A stretch of DNA of 64,000 bases from Micractinium sp. NFX-FRZ (lineage: Eukaryota > Chlorophyta > Trebouxiophyceae > Chlorellales > Chlorellaceae), in NCBI GenBank assembly GCA_029339195.1, contig JAPTJF010000206.1, positions 38,299-102,298 on the forward strand, in the 5' to 3' direction. Under the pieces are notes generated by a model. That model had not been told where the DNA came from, did not search any database, and saw nothing but the letters and a program-made list of their open reading frames with translations. Positions within the stretch are counted from its first letter, which is position 1, and each line of letters opens with the position of its first letter. Both the position numbers and the translations under genes were made by a program. Below, in pieces: positions 54,401 through 63,562 of this stretch.

Positions 54401-55971
54401 CGGCACCGAAAGGCAGAGCGGCCGGGGAGGTCAGGGCAGGAGGCAGGCGGGAGGAGGTAGAGGGCGGTCAGGAGCGGCCTCGGTAGCACGCATGGAAGCA
54501 GAGCACAGAGGCAGCGCGAAAGCAGCGGCACGGCCGCGTGACACAGCGGCACGGGCACCGGCACGGCAGGCACACAGCAGCAGCCGCAGCGCGGCGGCAC
54601 CAGCACACAGCAGCAGCAGCAGCAGGCAGGCTCTGGATGACCGCCCGCCTCCTTGCCCTCCCTCCCTGTCCACCTGGCTGCCTCTGCCACCCTCACCTGC
54701 CCACCCGCCCTGCCCTCCCATCGCCCTCCTCCTCCCATCCTCCGCCCTACCCCCAGACTCCATCTCCTCCTCCTTCCCCCTCCCACACAACTCCTCCTAC
54801 CTGCGTCACCACCCTGTCCACATCCTCAGGTGGCACCCCCAAATCCACCAGGTAACACTCAAGGCTGCCCTCCTGCAGCAGCAGGTGGCGCAGCACGGCA
54901 GCGCATGTGTGCAATGGAGGGTCGGCCGTTGGAGGGCTGTGCGGTGGACAAATTAGGGCAGCACTGTAAGCTGCCCTCCTGCAAAGGCTGACAATGTGCC
55001 GACCACGCAGTGGTGGCAGGGAGCAGAGAGGGCGGCATGCCTGGGCGCCAAACGGCTCCGTGCGGCAGGCCTGGGCGCATGCAGTCACAAACGGTGCACC
55101 AAGCAGAGGGCATGGCAATGGCGGCAGCAGGCAAACTTGCGGGTCGGCAGCGGGGGCAAGCGGCAGCCGCGAGCAGGGGCGAGAGGCAGAGTACGCAGCA
55201 TGGCCTGGTGAACCGCAGGGTCAGGTGGCAGGGGCAGCAGGCAGGGCAGGCGGCATGGCCTGGGCTGGGCGCAGCACCCACCTTCCAAGGATCAGGGCGC
55301 GAGTAGGCCCGCTTCTTCTTCTTCTCCAAGGGCCGCTGCTCCACCACCAGGTGGGGCAGGATCTCCTCTGCCCACCCATCGCCCCGCCGCTCAAACCGGA
55401 AGATGAGCTGCGTGTCGCCCCCTGCTGCCGCCGCTGCCGCCGCCAGCGCCGATGCGGCGGCGCTCAACGCGCGGCCTGCTGCGGATGTGCGGGGTGCCGC
55501 GGCGGGCGTGGCGCCCACAGCAGCGGCAGGCTGCGCGGGTTGCGCCGCACGCAACTGCTGCCCCTTCCCAGCTGGAATGGTCGAGGAGGCGGAGGAGGGG
55601 GTACGCGGCGAGGGCTGCTGCGCGGCGAGAGGGCGAGCCGGCGGCACCGCCCTGCCCCTGCCCTGCTGCTGTTGCTGCTGTTGTGCCCCAGACCGTGGCG
55701 GCTGGGCGTGCTGCTGATGGGTGGGGGGCAACGCCTGGTCTGGCGCATTGGGAGAGTCCGTGCCGCCGCCGCCGCCGCCGCTCGTGGCGGCGGCATCTGC
55801 AGGGACTACATCCGCCCGAGCCTTGCGAGCCCGGCACACCAGCTGCAAGTCGGATCGTCGGCGCTGCGACGGGACCGACTGCAGCGTTGCAAGCAGCGCC
55901 GGAGCCCTGCCGCTGCCACTGGCGGGCAGCGTCAGGCCCGGCTGCAAAGCTATGCAGACAAGGCGCTGCAT
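49736..55971 (-). CDS. Helicase-associated (HA) repeat protein with AT-hook-like motif
   Basis: Ten exons, about 936 aa: 55971-55282, 54872-54801, 54397-54274, 53873-53734, 53567-53494, 53041-52951, 52698-52495, 52187-51302, 50749-50553, 50068-49736. The N-terminus MQRLVCIALQPGLTLPASGS looks like a plastid or mitochondrial transit peptide; an upstream Met at 56088 is in frame. After a Gln/Pro-rich stretch come KKKKRAYSRPDPWK and a mTERF-like helical part (GPKGIAAILARCPEIMLCKP). Several HA-type units follow (PF03457: Trp, HGHC/NGHC, W..QR), for example VELSAYLLRNGHCNVPE with LGLWVKRQRIARAAGQLR, LVDWMLWHNENQQ, and last ELLAYKAEHGHCRL with GLAAWLAEQHR. Exon 8 adds GRPKMGRPRGS (AT-hook-like), acidic runs and a polyQ tract. 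HA domains accompany helicases, but no helicase core is present. An organelle or nuclear nucleic-acid-binding role is inferred. Confidence 0.7.
50846..51035 (-). repeat. Two decayed copies of the start of HA exon 9
   Basis: The exon 9 start (50749 down to about 50715) is echoed at 50846-50890 and 50999-51035 inside the intron upstream on the minus strand. A (GGCA)7 run at 50891-50918 lies between the copies. Confidence 0.75.
52281..52340 (-). repeat. Copy of the start of HA exon 8
   Basis: CCCGCAG plus GACGGCACGCCC at 52281-52312 repeats the acceptor and first codons of exon 8 (52187). Adjacent sequence (52325-52345) resembles a later part of the same exon. Confidence 0.7.
53166..53377 (-). 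repeat. Two decayed copies of the start of HA exon 6 and a 32-bp repeat
   Basis: Copies of the acceptor and first codons of exon 6 (real start 53041) lie at 53166-53190 and 53350-53377. Between them a 32-bp unit (TGCTATTGGCACGCAGGCAG plus 12 bases) is repeated three times at about 53243-53338. Confidence 0.8.
53660..53771 (-). repeat. Duplicated 5' splice site of HA exon 4
   Basis: The exon 4 end and donor (53733-53771) are repeated at 53660-53700 with one or two changes, 73 bp into the intron. Confidence 0.8.
54163..54330 (-). repeat. Duplicated 5' splice site of HA exon 3
   Basis: The last 45-50 bases of exon 3 plus donor (54272-54325) are repeated at 54163-54212 inside intron 3. A weaker trace is near 54048. 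Confidence 0.75.
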
Positions 55972-57292
55972 CGGCGCCTTTATCTGGTGCTCGCCATGCG
56001 GGCCACACCGACGGCTTGCAAGAGAGGTGGCGGTGTGCAGCCGCTTTGCTGCGCGCCCACCGACTGAGTGGCGTGTATGCGCAGTCACAAATTATTCTCA
56101 GACCATGGCTGGCCAGGATTGCTTGGCAGAGTTGGAAGCCAATCTTGCCAGCTCATTCCACAGCACGGCCAAAGCACTGCTCGTGGCACGTGTTGTTTTG
56201 CTTCGGCTGGCTGCTTTCTTAATCCACCATGCACTCTGCGGTTGGTAGCATGCTGCCGGACACTAGGGTTTCTCACCTCTTCCAGCGACGGGCCTTCTCT
56301 TTCCGTCTCGTGCGGAGCTCAACGACCCGTCTCCGTCGCCAGAGCGCATGCCGGCAATGTCGAGAGCCAGCACTGTGGTCTGACCGAGCGTTTGGCGGTG
56401 GCAGGCGGTTGCGGCGGGGGGCGGAGCGCGCTCGGCTAGCTCGCAGGCGCTAGGTCAGGGAAGGGGCATGTGTAGGCGGCAGCAAGGATAACAGCCGTCA
56501 TCCTTGGGTCGTCGTGAGCACAAGCAGAAGTGCTGTAGCGCTGTGCGCAACCCAGCGGTGCACCAGGAGCAAGTGCGAGGACTAGCTCCATCCATCCACC
56601 CACCCGCCCGGAGGTCCCTCTGCCTACTGAACAAACCAGGTGTGGATTGTTTCACGTAACCTCACGCCTGTTCTAAGTTGGCAGCACAGGCGCCGCTGGT
56701 GACATGGGCGGTGACATGCCCAGTGGGCGGTGATGCGGTGCCGCATCAGCACTGCACCGCCACCGTGCAGCGTGTGCGCCCAGCGACACGTCACGGGCAT
56801 GCAGATTTTGCAGCACCTTGGGGAGACAGCTTTGGGATGGTGATGTCCGGCAGCATGTGCTGCACCCTGTACAAGCGGATGTCAAAATCAGAGGGCTTGC
56901 CTCGAGTGGGGGAGGGGGGCGGACGCCTGCGTACGTGACAGGCGGTGGTCCGCAAGACAAAGTTGGTTGGGGTGCAGCACATGCTCATGGCTTGCCTGCC
57001 TGGATCTTGGGTTCTGGCTTGCACGTCACTGGGATCCACCTCAAGGGTCGGGAACACAAGGAGGCCATGGCCTCCGAGAAAAGTGACCCCTGAGCTATAG
57101 GCAGACACGTGGCAAATTGGCTCGTTGGCTCACCAGTGCCCTCGCTCTTGCCTCAGAAACACTCCCTGGATCGGCTGACTTCGTATCCTGCCCGCCAACC
57201 CGCCGTGGGCAGCAGTCTACCTACAGGCTGTCCGGGACAGCCAGTCCAGGGAAGAGCTGCGACCTCAGCTACGCCGCTCGACACACACTATC
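55972..57292 (+). other. Divergent intergenic (shared promoter region)
   Basis: It lies between the start of the HA gene (-) and membrane-protein copy B (+). No exon was recognised. A run rich in CAGTGGGCGGTGA lies near 56705-56740. Confidence 0.45.
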
Positions 57293-59441
57293 ATGACCAG
57301 CAGCGGCGCAGATCAGTGCGCGGAAGGGAGCCCGCGTCCAGCGGCAGTGGTGCCGCTGGTGTCGGCGCCGCCTGCAGTCGTCCTGCCACCGCCGCCGGAG
57401 CCGCAGCCCTTGCCGCACCAGGCTGTCATGCGGCGCGTGGAGCAGGCCGCCACGCTGTGTGCGCTGCTGATGCAGGCCACCATCTGGCTGCGCACCGCCG
57501 CCTCGCTCACCCCACGCCAGCACCTGCACCAGGCTGTCAACATTGCAGTACAGGCTTGCGGCGTGTGGCTGGCGTTCCTTGCCTCTCACAAGGGGTGGCT
57601 CAAGTACCGAGCCGCCGGCATCATGCTGCTGCGCATCACCTGGGCACTAGTGCCCAGCCACCGGTCATCCAAGGTGAGCGCCGTGAAGGAGGGCTGCCGT
57701 GCAGGGGGCGCTCTGGGCGGGGCGGGGCGGGGCGGGGCGGGGCGGGGCTGGCGGCGCGCATTTCACGGCAAGGCATGGCGGCAAGCAGGCAGGCAGGCAG
57801 GCGGCCTGGATTGGTATGTCTTACAGGAAGCGGGCGGGCACGCTTCCTTGAGCTGCAAGCTCAGCAGCACTGTGCATGTCATGAACTAAATGGTTCCCCG
57901 CGCCGCCCCCTGCACCCCCACCCTCCCTGCCCCAGGCGGGCATTGCCGTCCTGCTCAGCCGGCCGCCCACCCCAGGCTTCTGTGGGCTGCTCTTGGACTA
58001 CCTGCGCGTCGCCCTGGGTAAGGGTGGGCACTGAACAATCAGCCACCCAGCGGGCGCCCTTGCCGCTGGCTGACCTGCTGTCTGTGCTGTGCTGTGCTGC
58101 GCTGTGCTATGCTGTGCCGCGCTGTGTTGTGCCGTGCTGGGCCTGCTCCTGGCCGCCCTGCGCATAGGGCTAAGTGAGTGAGAGCCGCAGTGCTGCCCAG
58201 TGGCGTCACTTGCTGCCTGTGCTGTGCTGTACGCCATGCTGCGCTTTGCCGTGCTGCCCTCCGTGCTGCATTGAGGTGTGAGTTGCAATGTGATGTGCTG
58301 GCCGCTGGGCTGGGCTGGACTATGCTAGCCTGGGCTGGGCTGTTGTGCTGCACGCTGCGCTGTGCTGTGCTCAGGTGCTCAGTTCTGCTGCGCGCTGCGC
58401 CGTGCTGTGCTCAGGTGCTCCCTTGTCTTGGTTCGAGCGCAAGCGGTGCCCTAAAAGCGGAGGCCACAAGCCACCCTCCCCACACATGCAGCTCTTGCAT
58501 GTGACATGCTGCTCCTGTTGATTACACACACGGTGTCAATGTTTCATCGGATATCCCATGCCTCACGCTGCTCCCCTTGCTGCCCGGCCTCCTCCCTTGC
58601 AGGCACCCGCGTCCTGCTGATGGCGCTTGTGGGGGTGGGGCTGTACCAGCCGCCGCTGGCGGTGCTGCTGCAGCAGGCGGTGCTGACGGCCCTCACCGCC
58701 AACAGCCCCGCCTACTGCACCAGCAAGCTGCTGTCTCACCCCCTCTCACAGCGGCGCCTGTCCAATGTGTGGGACCTCCTTAACCTGGCCGCACACGTGG
58801 CCCCGCCCCAGGCGGCAGCCGTGGCAGCCATGGCAGGTGGGGTGCCCTCCGTGCCAGCTCAGCAGTAGGCTACCCCGTCCCCGCAGCGTGCGCGCTTGCA
58901 CCGCCCCACCCCGGCCTGCTCTGCCCTGCCCTGTCTTGCCACACCGCTTCCCCGCCCCACAGCACCTGCCCTGCTGGGGCCCTGTCCCGCCCTGCCACAC
59001 CCGCGGGAGGAGTAAGCAGCCGTCATGCCCTGGTTCCCTGCTCCTGCTGCTGCCGCTGAAGCCCGAGCCCTCGCTGCCGCTGCCATCGTTGCAGGGCAGG
59101 CAGGCAGCCGCGAGTCACGCTGCGTGGCCATTCTGAACCTGCATCGCATGGCGGGCAACGTGCTGCTGCCCACACTGATAGCCGCGCATATGGAGCGGAG
59201 GCAGCAGAGGCAGCACAGCGGTGCACCCAGGCAGCATCGCGCAGGGCAGCGGTGGGCGCACACAGGGGGAGGGGCGCAGCCCTTTGGCCTGGCGGGCGCA
59301 GCTCAGCGCCTGTGGGGGCGGCTGAACGCGGGCCTGCACCGCGCCTGCCTGTGCGCCAGCCGCACGCCCCTGCACCAAGCTCTGGTGGTCTGGGTGCTGC
59401 TGGGAGATCTGTGGCTCCTGGCCCGGGCCACAGCCATGTGA
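57293..59441 (+). CDS. Unrecognised multi-span membrane protein, copy B
   Basis: Four exons, 347 aa: 57293-57673, 57936-58017, 58603-58836, 59095-59441. It is a paralogue of copy A at 43269-45451. Shared blocks include RRVEQAA, LMQATIWLRTAASLTPRQH, GTRVLLMALVGVGLYQPPLA, PQAAAVAAMA, and a final span LVVWVLLGDLWLLARATAM. The Pro-rich N-terminus (VVLPPPPEPQPLP) is shorter than in copy A. Hydrophobic segments alternate with Arg-rich loops, so it is probably an integral membrane protein with four to six spans. The family and function are unknown to me. The start at 57293 is the first Met in frame with a good family alignment. Confidence 0.7.
57715..57748 (+). repeat. GGGGC tandem repeat
   Basis: About seven GGGGC units lie in intron 1 of membrane-protein copy B. 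They could form a G-quadruplex. Confidence 0.9.
58081..58400 (+). repeat. GCTGT pentamer repeats in intron 2
   Basis: GCTGT/GCCGT/GCTGC units cluster at 58081-58139 and again at about 58211-58260 and 58340-58400. This matches the repeat family in the same intron of copy A. Confidence 0.85.
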
Positions 59442-60151
59442 GGCGGCCTCCAAAGCCGCCAAAAATCCGCAATAGTTACCTGTCTCCGGCCCTCAACATG
59501 CTGGTGCTGCTCGGCACTGCTGCTGGGCCTGCTCCTTCTGCTGCTGCCTGGTCTGTCGGTGCTGGCGCTATGCATGCTGTCCATTCTGATGGCGTGGTTG
59601 CTGCTGCTGCCTTCCGCCGCCTGGCTTGCTCTTAACATGAATGCGCAGTTTCAGGACACACCCGGGAACACAGCCGGGCTGCCCGCATCAGGGGTAACGT
59701 GATGGCACCGCCGGCGTGTGCCTGTTGAGTTGTTCAGCTAGCCTGGCCAGGGCTGGGGCTGAACCCATGTATGCTGGCATCACCCTCGCTCACGAAGCCA
59801 CACATGTGTCTGCCCCAGCGGGGGAAGGTTCCAGGCACGGGAAACTTGGTTATCCTACACAGGGAAGCCCCCTAGAACTCACACACATGTGGTATCCCAC
59901 ATGTGAGGCTACCCCTTGGCAGGGGGGAATCTGGGCGCCAGGTCAGCGCCCTGCCGACGAGGCTATAAGGCCTCAGGGCGGGCCAGAATGGGCCATTCTG
60001 CTTCCTGCGCCCCAACACTGACTGAGGCGCTGCTAGGCTGCGAGCCTGAGAGCAGAACCAGCGAGGGCTGCTAGCCCGAAACAAGCGTGAGCCGCAGCAA
60101 GCGAGCTCACCCACCTTCAGAAAACAGCTGCTGCGGCGCACTTGCGCTAGC
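59442..60151 (+). other. 3' UTR of copy B and 5' leader of the retroelement
   Basis: The boundary between gene and element is not visible. CACATGTGG-TATC-CCACATGTG at about 59884-59907 forms a short hairpin. No long direct repeat can be shown, because the 3' end of the element is outside the window. Confidence 0.4.
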
Positions 60152-61738
60152 ATGGCCTCCTCCAGTCTGCCCACTGGGGCAGACAGCACAACAGAGGAGC
60201 TAGGTGAGTGTGTTGCGCCTCGGCCCACCCCCTCCATCCAAGACTTCCCCAAGTGCACCAAGCACGATCTAGAGTCATGGGAGTGCCTGAGAGAGGCTGG
60301 CCACAGCGGCAAGTGCTGCCTCATGGCCGGCAAGAGCACGGAGGCCCGAGCTGCAAAGCTCAACGCGCATGCCTCTACGTGGCTGGCCAAACAGTTTGAC
60401 ACAGAGGAGGGCCTCGACTCAGACTCCGAGGAGCACGGCCGAGGTGCCCCAGTGCCCCAACCGGCGGCTGCGGCGGCCGCCGCCCCGCCCGCCTCCAACC
60501 CGGCCGCAGACCAACCGCCCCTCACAGCGCTGCCCATAGCGGCGGTGCTTGCAGACCTCCAACATCAGGTGGCCTGCATGGCGGGACAGCTGAGCGTGCT
60601 CACCAGCGGTGGCCAGGCGGAGCAGCGCCCCACCACAGCCACGCGAGCGGCGGGGGCGCTGGCGGCAGCAGGCCTTGCAGGCGGGGGGCAGGGGGCACCA
60701 GCACCAGCAGGGGGCAGCGCTGCCCCCGACGAACGGCATGCACTGCTTGGCAGCTACCTGGGCAACACGGCAGGGATCAGCGCAGCACCCTTTGTGCACA
60801 ACCCATCCGTGGTAACTAACACCACGGCGGGTGCCATCCCAGGCCTCGATGCTGCCGCACTGCAGGTGGCGGCGGCCCACAGCCACCTCAACCTCAACTC
60901 CTCCATCCCCATCCCCCTGGCGGGCTTCGGGGGCATGCCAGCCGCCCAGGCCACCACCAGCGCAGGTGTGCCGGGAGTGGGAGGGATGCTGGGATTTGGG
61001 CCCGCAGAGGCGGTGGGCACAGAGGCGGTACCGCCACAGCCGCTGCTGCCCGAGCACGTGGCAGACCAGCCCGGCTTCGGAGCATTCTCACGAGAGACAC
61101 CGCTGCAGCTGACAATGGGCTTTGACCAGCAAACCTCGGTCAAGCCAGCCCCCCTTGCTAGCAAGCGCTACAAGGGGGACGCAGAGCTGGCACAGCTGCT
61201 GCCTAGCTACCCTACGTACCAGATGGCGTGCACACGCGTGCACCAAGGGCTGCAGCTGTATGGGTACAGCACAGAGGGCATGGGCCAGTTCTCGAATGCC
61301 ATGCTGTACCTAGCCAGCAAGGCCAACCCCAATGATGCAATCGAGTGGGGGCTGTTCCTGGCACTGGAGCGCACGCTGCGCCTCAAGCAGCACGCATACA
61401 GGCGCCGGTGGGACAGCGAGGACGGGCAGATCAGCAGAGTTGATTGCATGTCCTTCCTGGCTGAGCTGGCGGGGCGCCACGGCGCGCTGAAAGCGCAAGG
61501 CGCTGGCAAGCCCCGCACCCAGCACAATGCCCGCCCCGCCAACCCGCCAACCCAAGGGTTTCGCGGGGAGCCCGGGGTGGCAGAGGGCAGGGTCACCCCG
61601 CCTGAGGGCGAGTGCCGGCAGTGGTGGTTCAAAGGCAGGTGCACCTTTGGCCAGCAGTGCAAGTGGGAGCACGTCTGCCGCGCCTGTGGCAGCACCGCCC
61701 ACGGCACGGCCCAGTGCCCCAAGCGGGCAGGCGGCTGA
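60152..61738 (+). CDS. Gag-like protein with CCCH and CCHC zinc motifs
   Basis: 528 aa, uninterrupted. An N-terminal part with several Cys/His (FPKCTKHDLESWECLREAGH, then KCCLM) is followed by an Ala/Gly-rich middle, a helical region (about 330-440, with AQLLPSYPTYQMACTRVH and LASKANPNDAIEWGLFL) and a C-terminal pair of zinc motifs. The first is C-x8-C-x5-C-x3-H in ECRQWWFKGRCTFGQQCKWEH. The second is C-x2-C-x4-H-x4-C in CRACGSTAHGTAQC. The CCHC knuckle is typical of Gag nucleocapsids and binds the element RNA. The next ORF starts 22 bases downstream in another frame. Confidence 0.8.
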   Translation: MASSSLPTGADSTTEELGECVAPRPTPSIQDFPKCTKHDLESWECLREAGHSGKCCLMAGKSTEARAAKLNAHASTWLAKQFDTEEGLDSDSEEHGRGAPVPQPAAAAAAAPPASNPAADQPPLTALPIAAVLADLQHQVACMAGQLSVLTSGGQAEQRPTTATRAAGALAAAGLAGGGQGAPAPAGGSAAPDERHALLGSYLGNTAGISAAPFVHNPSVVTNTTAGAIPGLDAAALQVAAAHSHLNLNSSIPIPLAGFGGMPAAQATTSAGVPGVGGMLGFGPAEAVGTEAVPPQPLLPEHVADQPGFGAFSRETPLQLTMGFDQQTSVKPAPLASKRYKGDAELAQLLPSYPTYQMACTRVHQGLQLYGYSTEGMGQFSNAMLYLASKANPNDAIEWGLFLALERTLRLKQHAYRRRWDSEDGQISRVDCMSFLAELAGRHGALKAQGAGKPRTQHNARPANPPTQGFRGEPGVAEGRVTPPEGECRQWWFKGRCTFGQQCKWEHVCRACGSTAHGTAQCPKRAGG

Positions 61739-61760
61739 GCCGCCATTGGACGCCTCCAAC

Positions 61761-63491
61761 ATGGAGGCGGGCGGGCGCAAGGGGCGGGTAGCACACATGG
61801 CGCAAGCCACCTCGGCTGCACGGTGCCCGGGCAGATGGCGTGATAGCCCACCCGAGGTGCTGGCGGTGATTGAGGAAGTGCTTGCGAGGCGCCCCTTGCG
61901 CCCTGAGGTTTGGGCGCAGGAGCTACCTGCACACTACCCAGACCGCGAGCCCATCCTGTACTTTCTACAGCATGGGCTGGCAGTGCTGCCACCAGGCACA
62001 GTACTGGAACCGGCGCACTGTAAGAACTACAACTCCTGTGAACAGCACAGGGCCTTAGTCAACAAACAGTTGTTGGCTGAGCTGGCAGCGGGGCAGCTGC
62101 TCCGCCAGCCGGCTGGCCACACAGCCTCACACATCCACGCGCTGGGTGCTATCCCAAAGAGCCCAGATGAGGTGCGCATCATTCATGACCTGAGCAGCCC
62201 ACGGGGGCACTCCATAAATGATGCCATTACGTACAAGTACTACAAGTGGGCGTCCATTGACGACGCACTCGCACTGGTGACACCCGGCTGCTACATGGCA
62301 CGGGTGGACGTGCGGAGCTACTACCGGCACTTTCCAATAGACCCCGCCGACTGGAGCAAGCTTGCCTTCCAGTGGCACTTTGATGGGGAGGAGAAGCCCA
62401 CAACTTTGTGGGATTTCTACCTCAATTTTGGCCAGCGCAACGCTCCTGAGGTGGCACACCGCTTCACCCAGGCAATACTGGCAATGATGCGGCACCAGGG
62501 TTACGACAGCCTGGTGGGCATCATGGATGACTTTCTCCTGGTCTATCCCACTCGGGAGGAATGTGAGAGAGCGTTCCAAGCACTGCTCCGTCTGCTCCAC
62601 CGCTTGGGCTTCACAGCGAACATGAAGCCAGGCAAGACGGAGGGGCCCGCCCAACTGCAAAAGTTTGTGGGCGTGCTCATTGACAGTGTGGCAATGGAGG
62701 TCCGGTTGGACCCCGGCAAGCTGCAAGACACACGGGCCAAGCTGGCCACTTTCACCCACAAAAGCAGTAGCACAGCAAGGGAAGTGCAGTCCCTGGCAGG
62801 GCTGCTGAACTGGGTGAGCCGGGTGGTCTACGGCGGGCGCACCTTCCTGCGCCGCATACTGGACACCATCAGCGGTGCCACGGCTCCCCAGCACCACGTG
62901 CGGCTGGGCACTGCTTTCCACCGTGACGTGAAGTGGTGGCTCAGCAGCATGGCCAACTTCAATGGCAAGGCAGTGATACTGCCGGCGTTGCACACGGCAG
63001 CGCATGAATTTCAGACAGATGCTGAGGGGTCGGGGGCGGTGGGGGTGTTCCTGTGGGGCCACTTTGCGGGGCTCACCTACCGGCAAGCGAAACAGCGCTT
63101 CCCCCGCGACACACCGCCACCTGGCCTGCACATCTCAGTGTACGAGACCTTTGCAGCACTGGTAGCAGTGCGCATGTTCCCCGACTTGGTGAGGAACAAG
63201 CACTTGTGCCTGCGGTCAGACAACACCACCACGGTGGCGGCAGTCAACAAGATGACATGCCCAGCTGCCGGCGCCAGCAAGGCTCACATCATGAGCATCC
63301 TGCGCTCGCTCTTAAGCCTGAGCGTGCAGCTGAACTTTCGGCTGACGGCACGCCACATGGCAGGGGCGGACAATGGGCTGGCTGACGCGCTGTCTCGGCA
63401 GGACTGGCCCCGGTTCAGGGCCCTGCTGCGGGCCTGGCAGGCGGCACACGGGCCAGCGCCCGGTGCCGCCAGCCTGCCTGGCCCCGCCTGA
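61761..63491 (+). CDS. Reverse transcriptase / RNase H of the DIRS-like element
   Basis: 576 aa from the ATG at 61761; the frame is open further upstream but overlaps gag. RT motifs are IPKSPDEVRIIHDLSSPRG, ARVDVRSYYRHFPID (first catalytic Asp, about residue 182), FGQRNAPEVAHRF, and IMDDFLLVY (catalytic DD, about residue 255). RNase H follows from about residue 418 with D in FQTDAEGSGAVG, E in SVYETFAALVA, D in LRSDNTTTVAAVN and D in GADNGLADALSR. All four acidic residues are present, so the enzyme looks intact. The protein copies the element RNA to DNA; integration is left to the recombinase that follows. Confidence 0.88.
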   Translation: MEAGGRKGRVAHMAQATSAARCPGRWRDSPPEVLAVIEEVLARRPLRPEVWAQELPAHYPDREPILYFLQHGLAVLPPGTVLEPAHCKNYNSCEQHRALVNKQLLAELAAGQLLRQPAGHTASHIHALGAIPKSPDEVRIIHDLSSPRGHSINDAITYKYYKWASIDDALALVTPGCYMARVDVRSYYRHFPIDPADWSKLAFQWHFDGEEKPTTLWDFYLNFGQRNAPEVAHRFTQAILAMMRHQGYDSLVGIMDDFLLVYPTREECERAFQALLRLLHRLGFTANMKPGKTEGPAQLQKFVGVLIDSVAMEVRLDPGKLQDTRAKLATFTHKSSSTAREVQSLAGLLNWVSRVVYGGRTFLRRILDTISGATAPQHHVRLGTAFHRDVKWWLSSMANFNGKAVILPALHTAAHEFQTDAEGSGAVGVFLWGHFAGLTYRQAKQRFPRDTPPPGLHISVYETFAALVAVRMFPDLVRNKHLCLRSDNTTTVAAVNKMTCPAAGASKAHIMSILRSLLSLSVQLNFRLTARHMAGADNGLADALSRQDWPRFRALLRAWQAAHGPAPGAASLPGPA

Positions 63492-63562
63492 CCTCATGCA
63501 CCCACCCACCTGCAGGCCCGCCCGGCCACGTGCAACAGCTGGATGCGCTGGTTGGGGAGCTG

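Noticed and set aside
54994..56067. Plus frame of 357 codons
   Set aside because: It is antisense to HA exon 1 and its introns and shows no domain.
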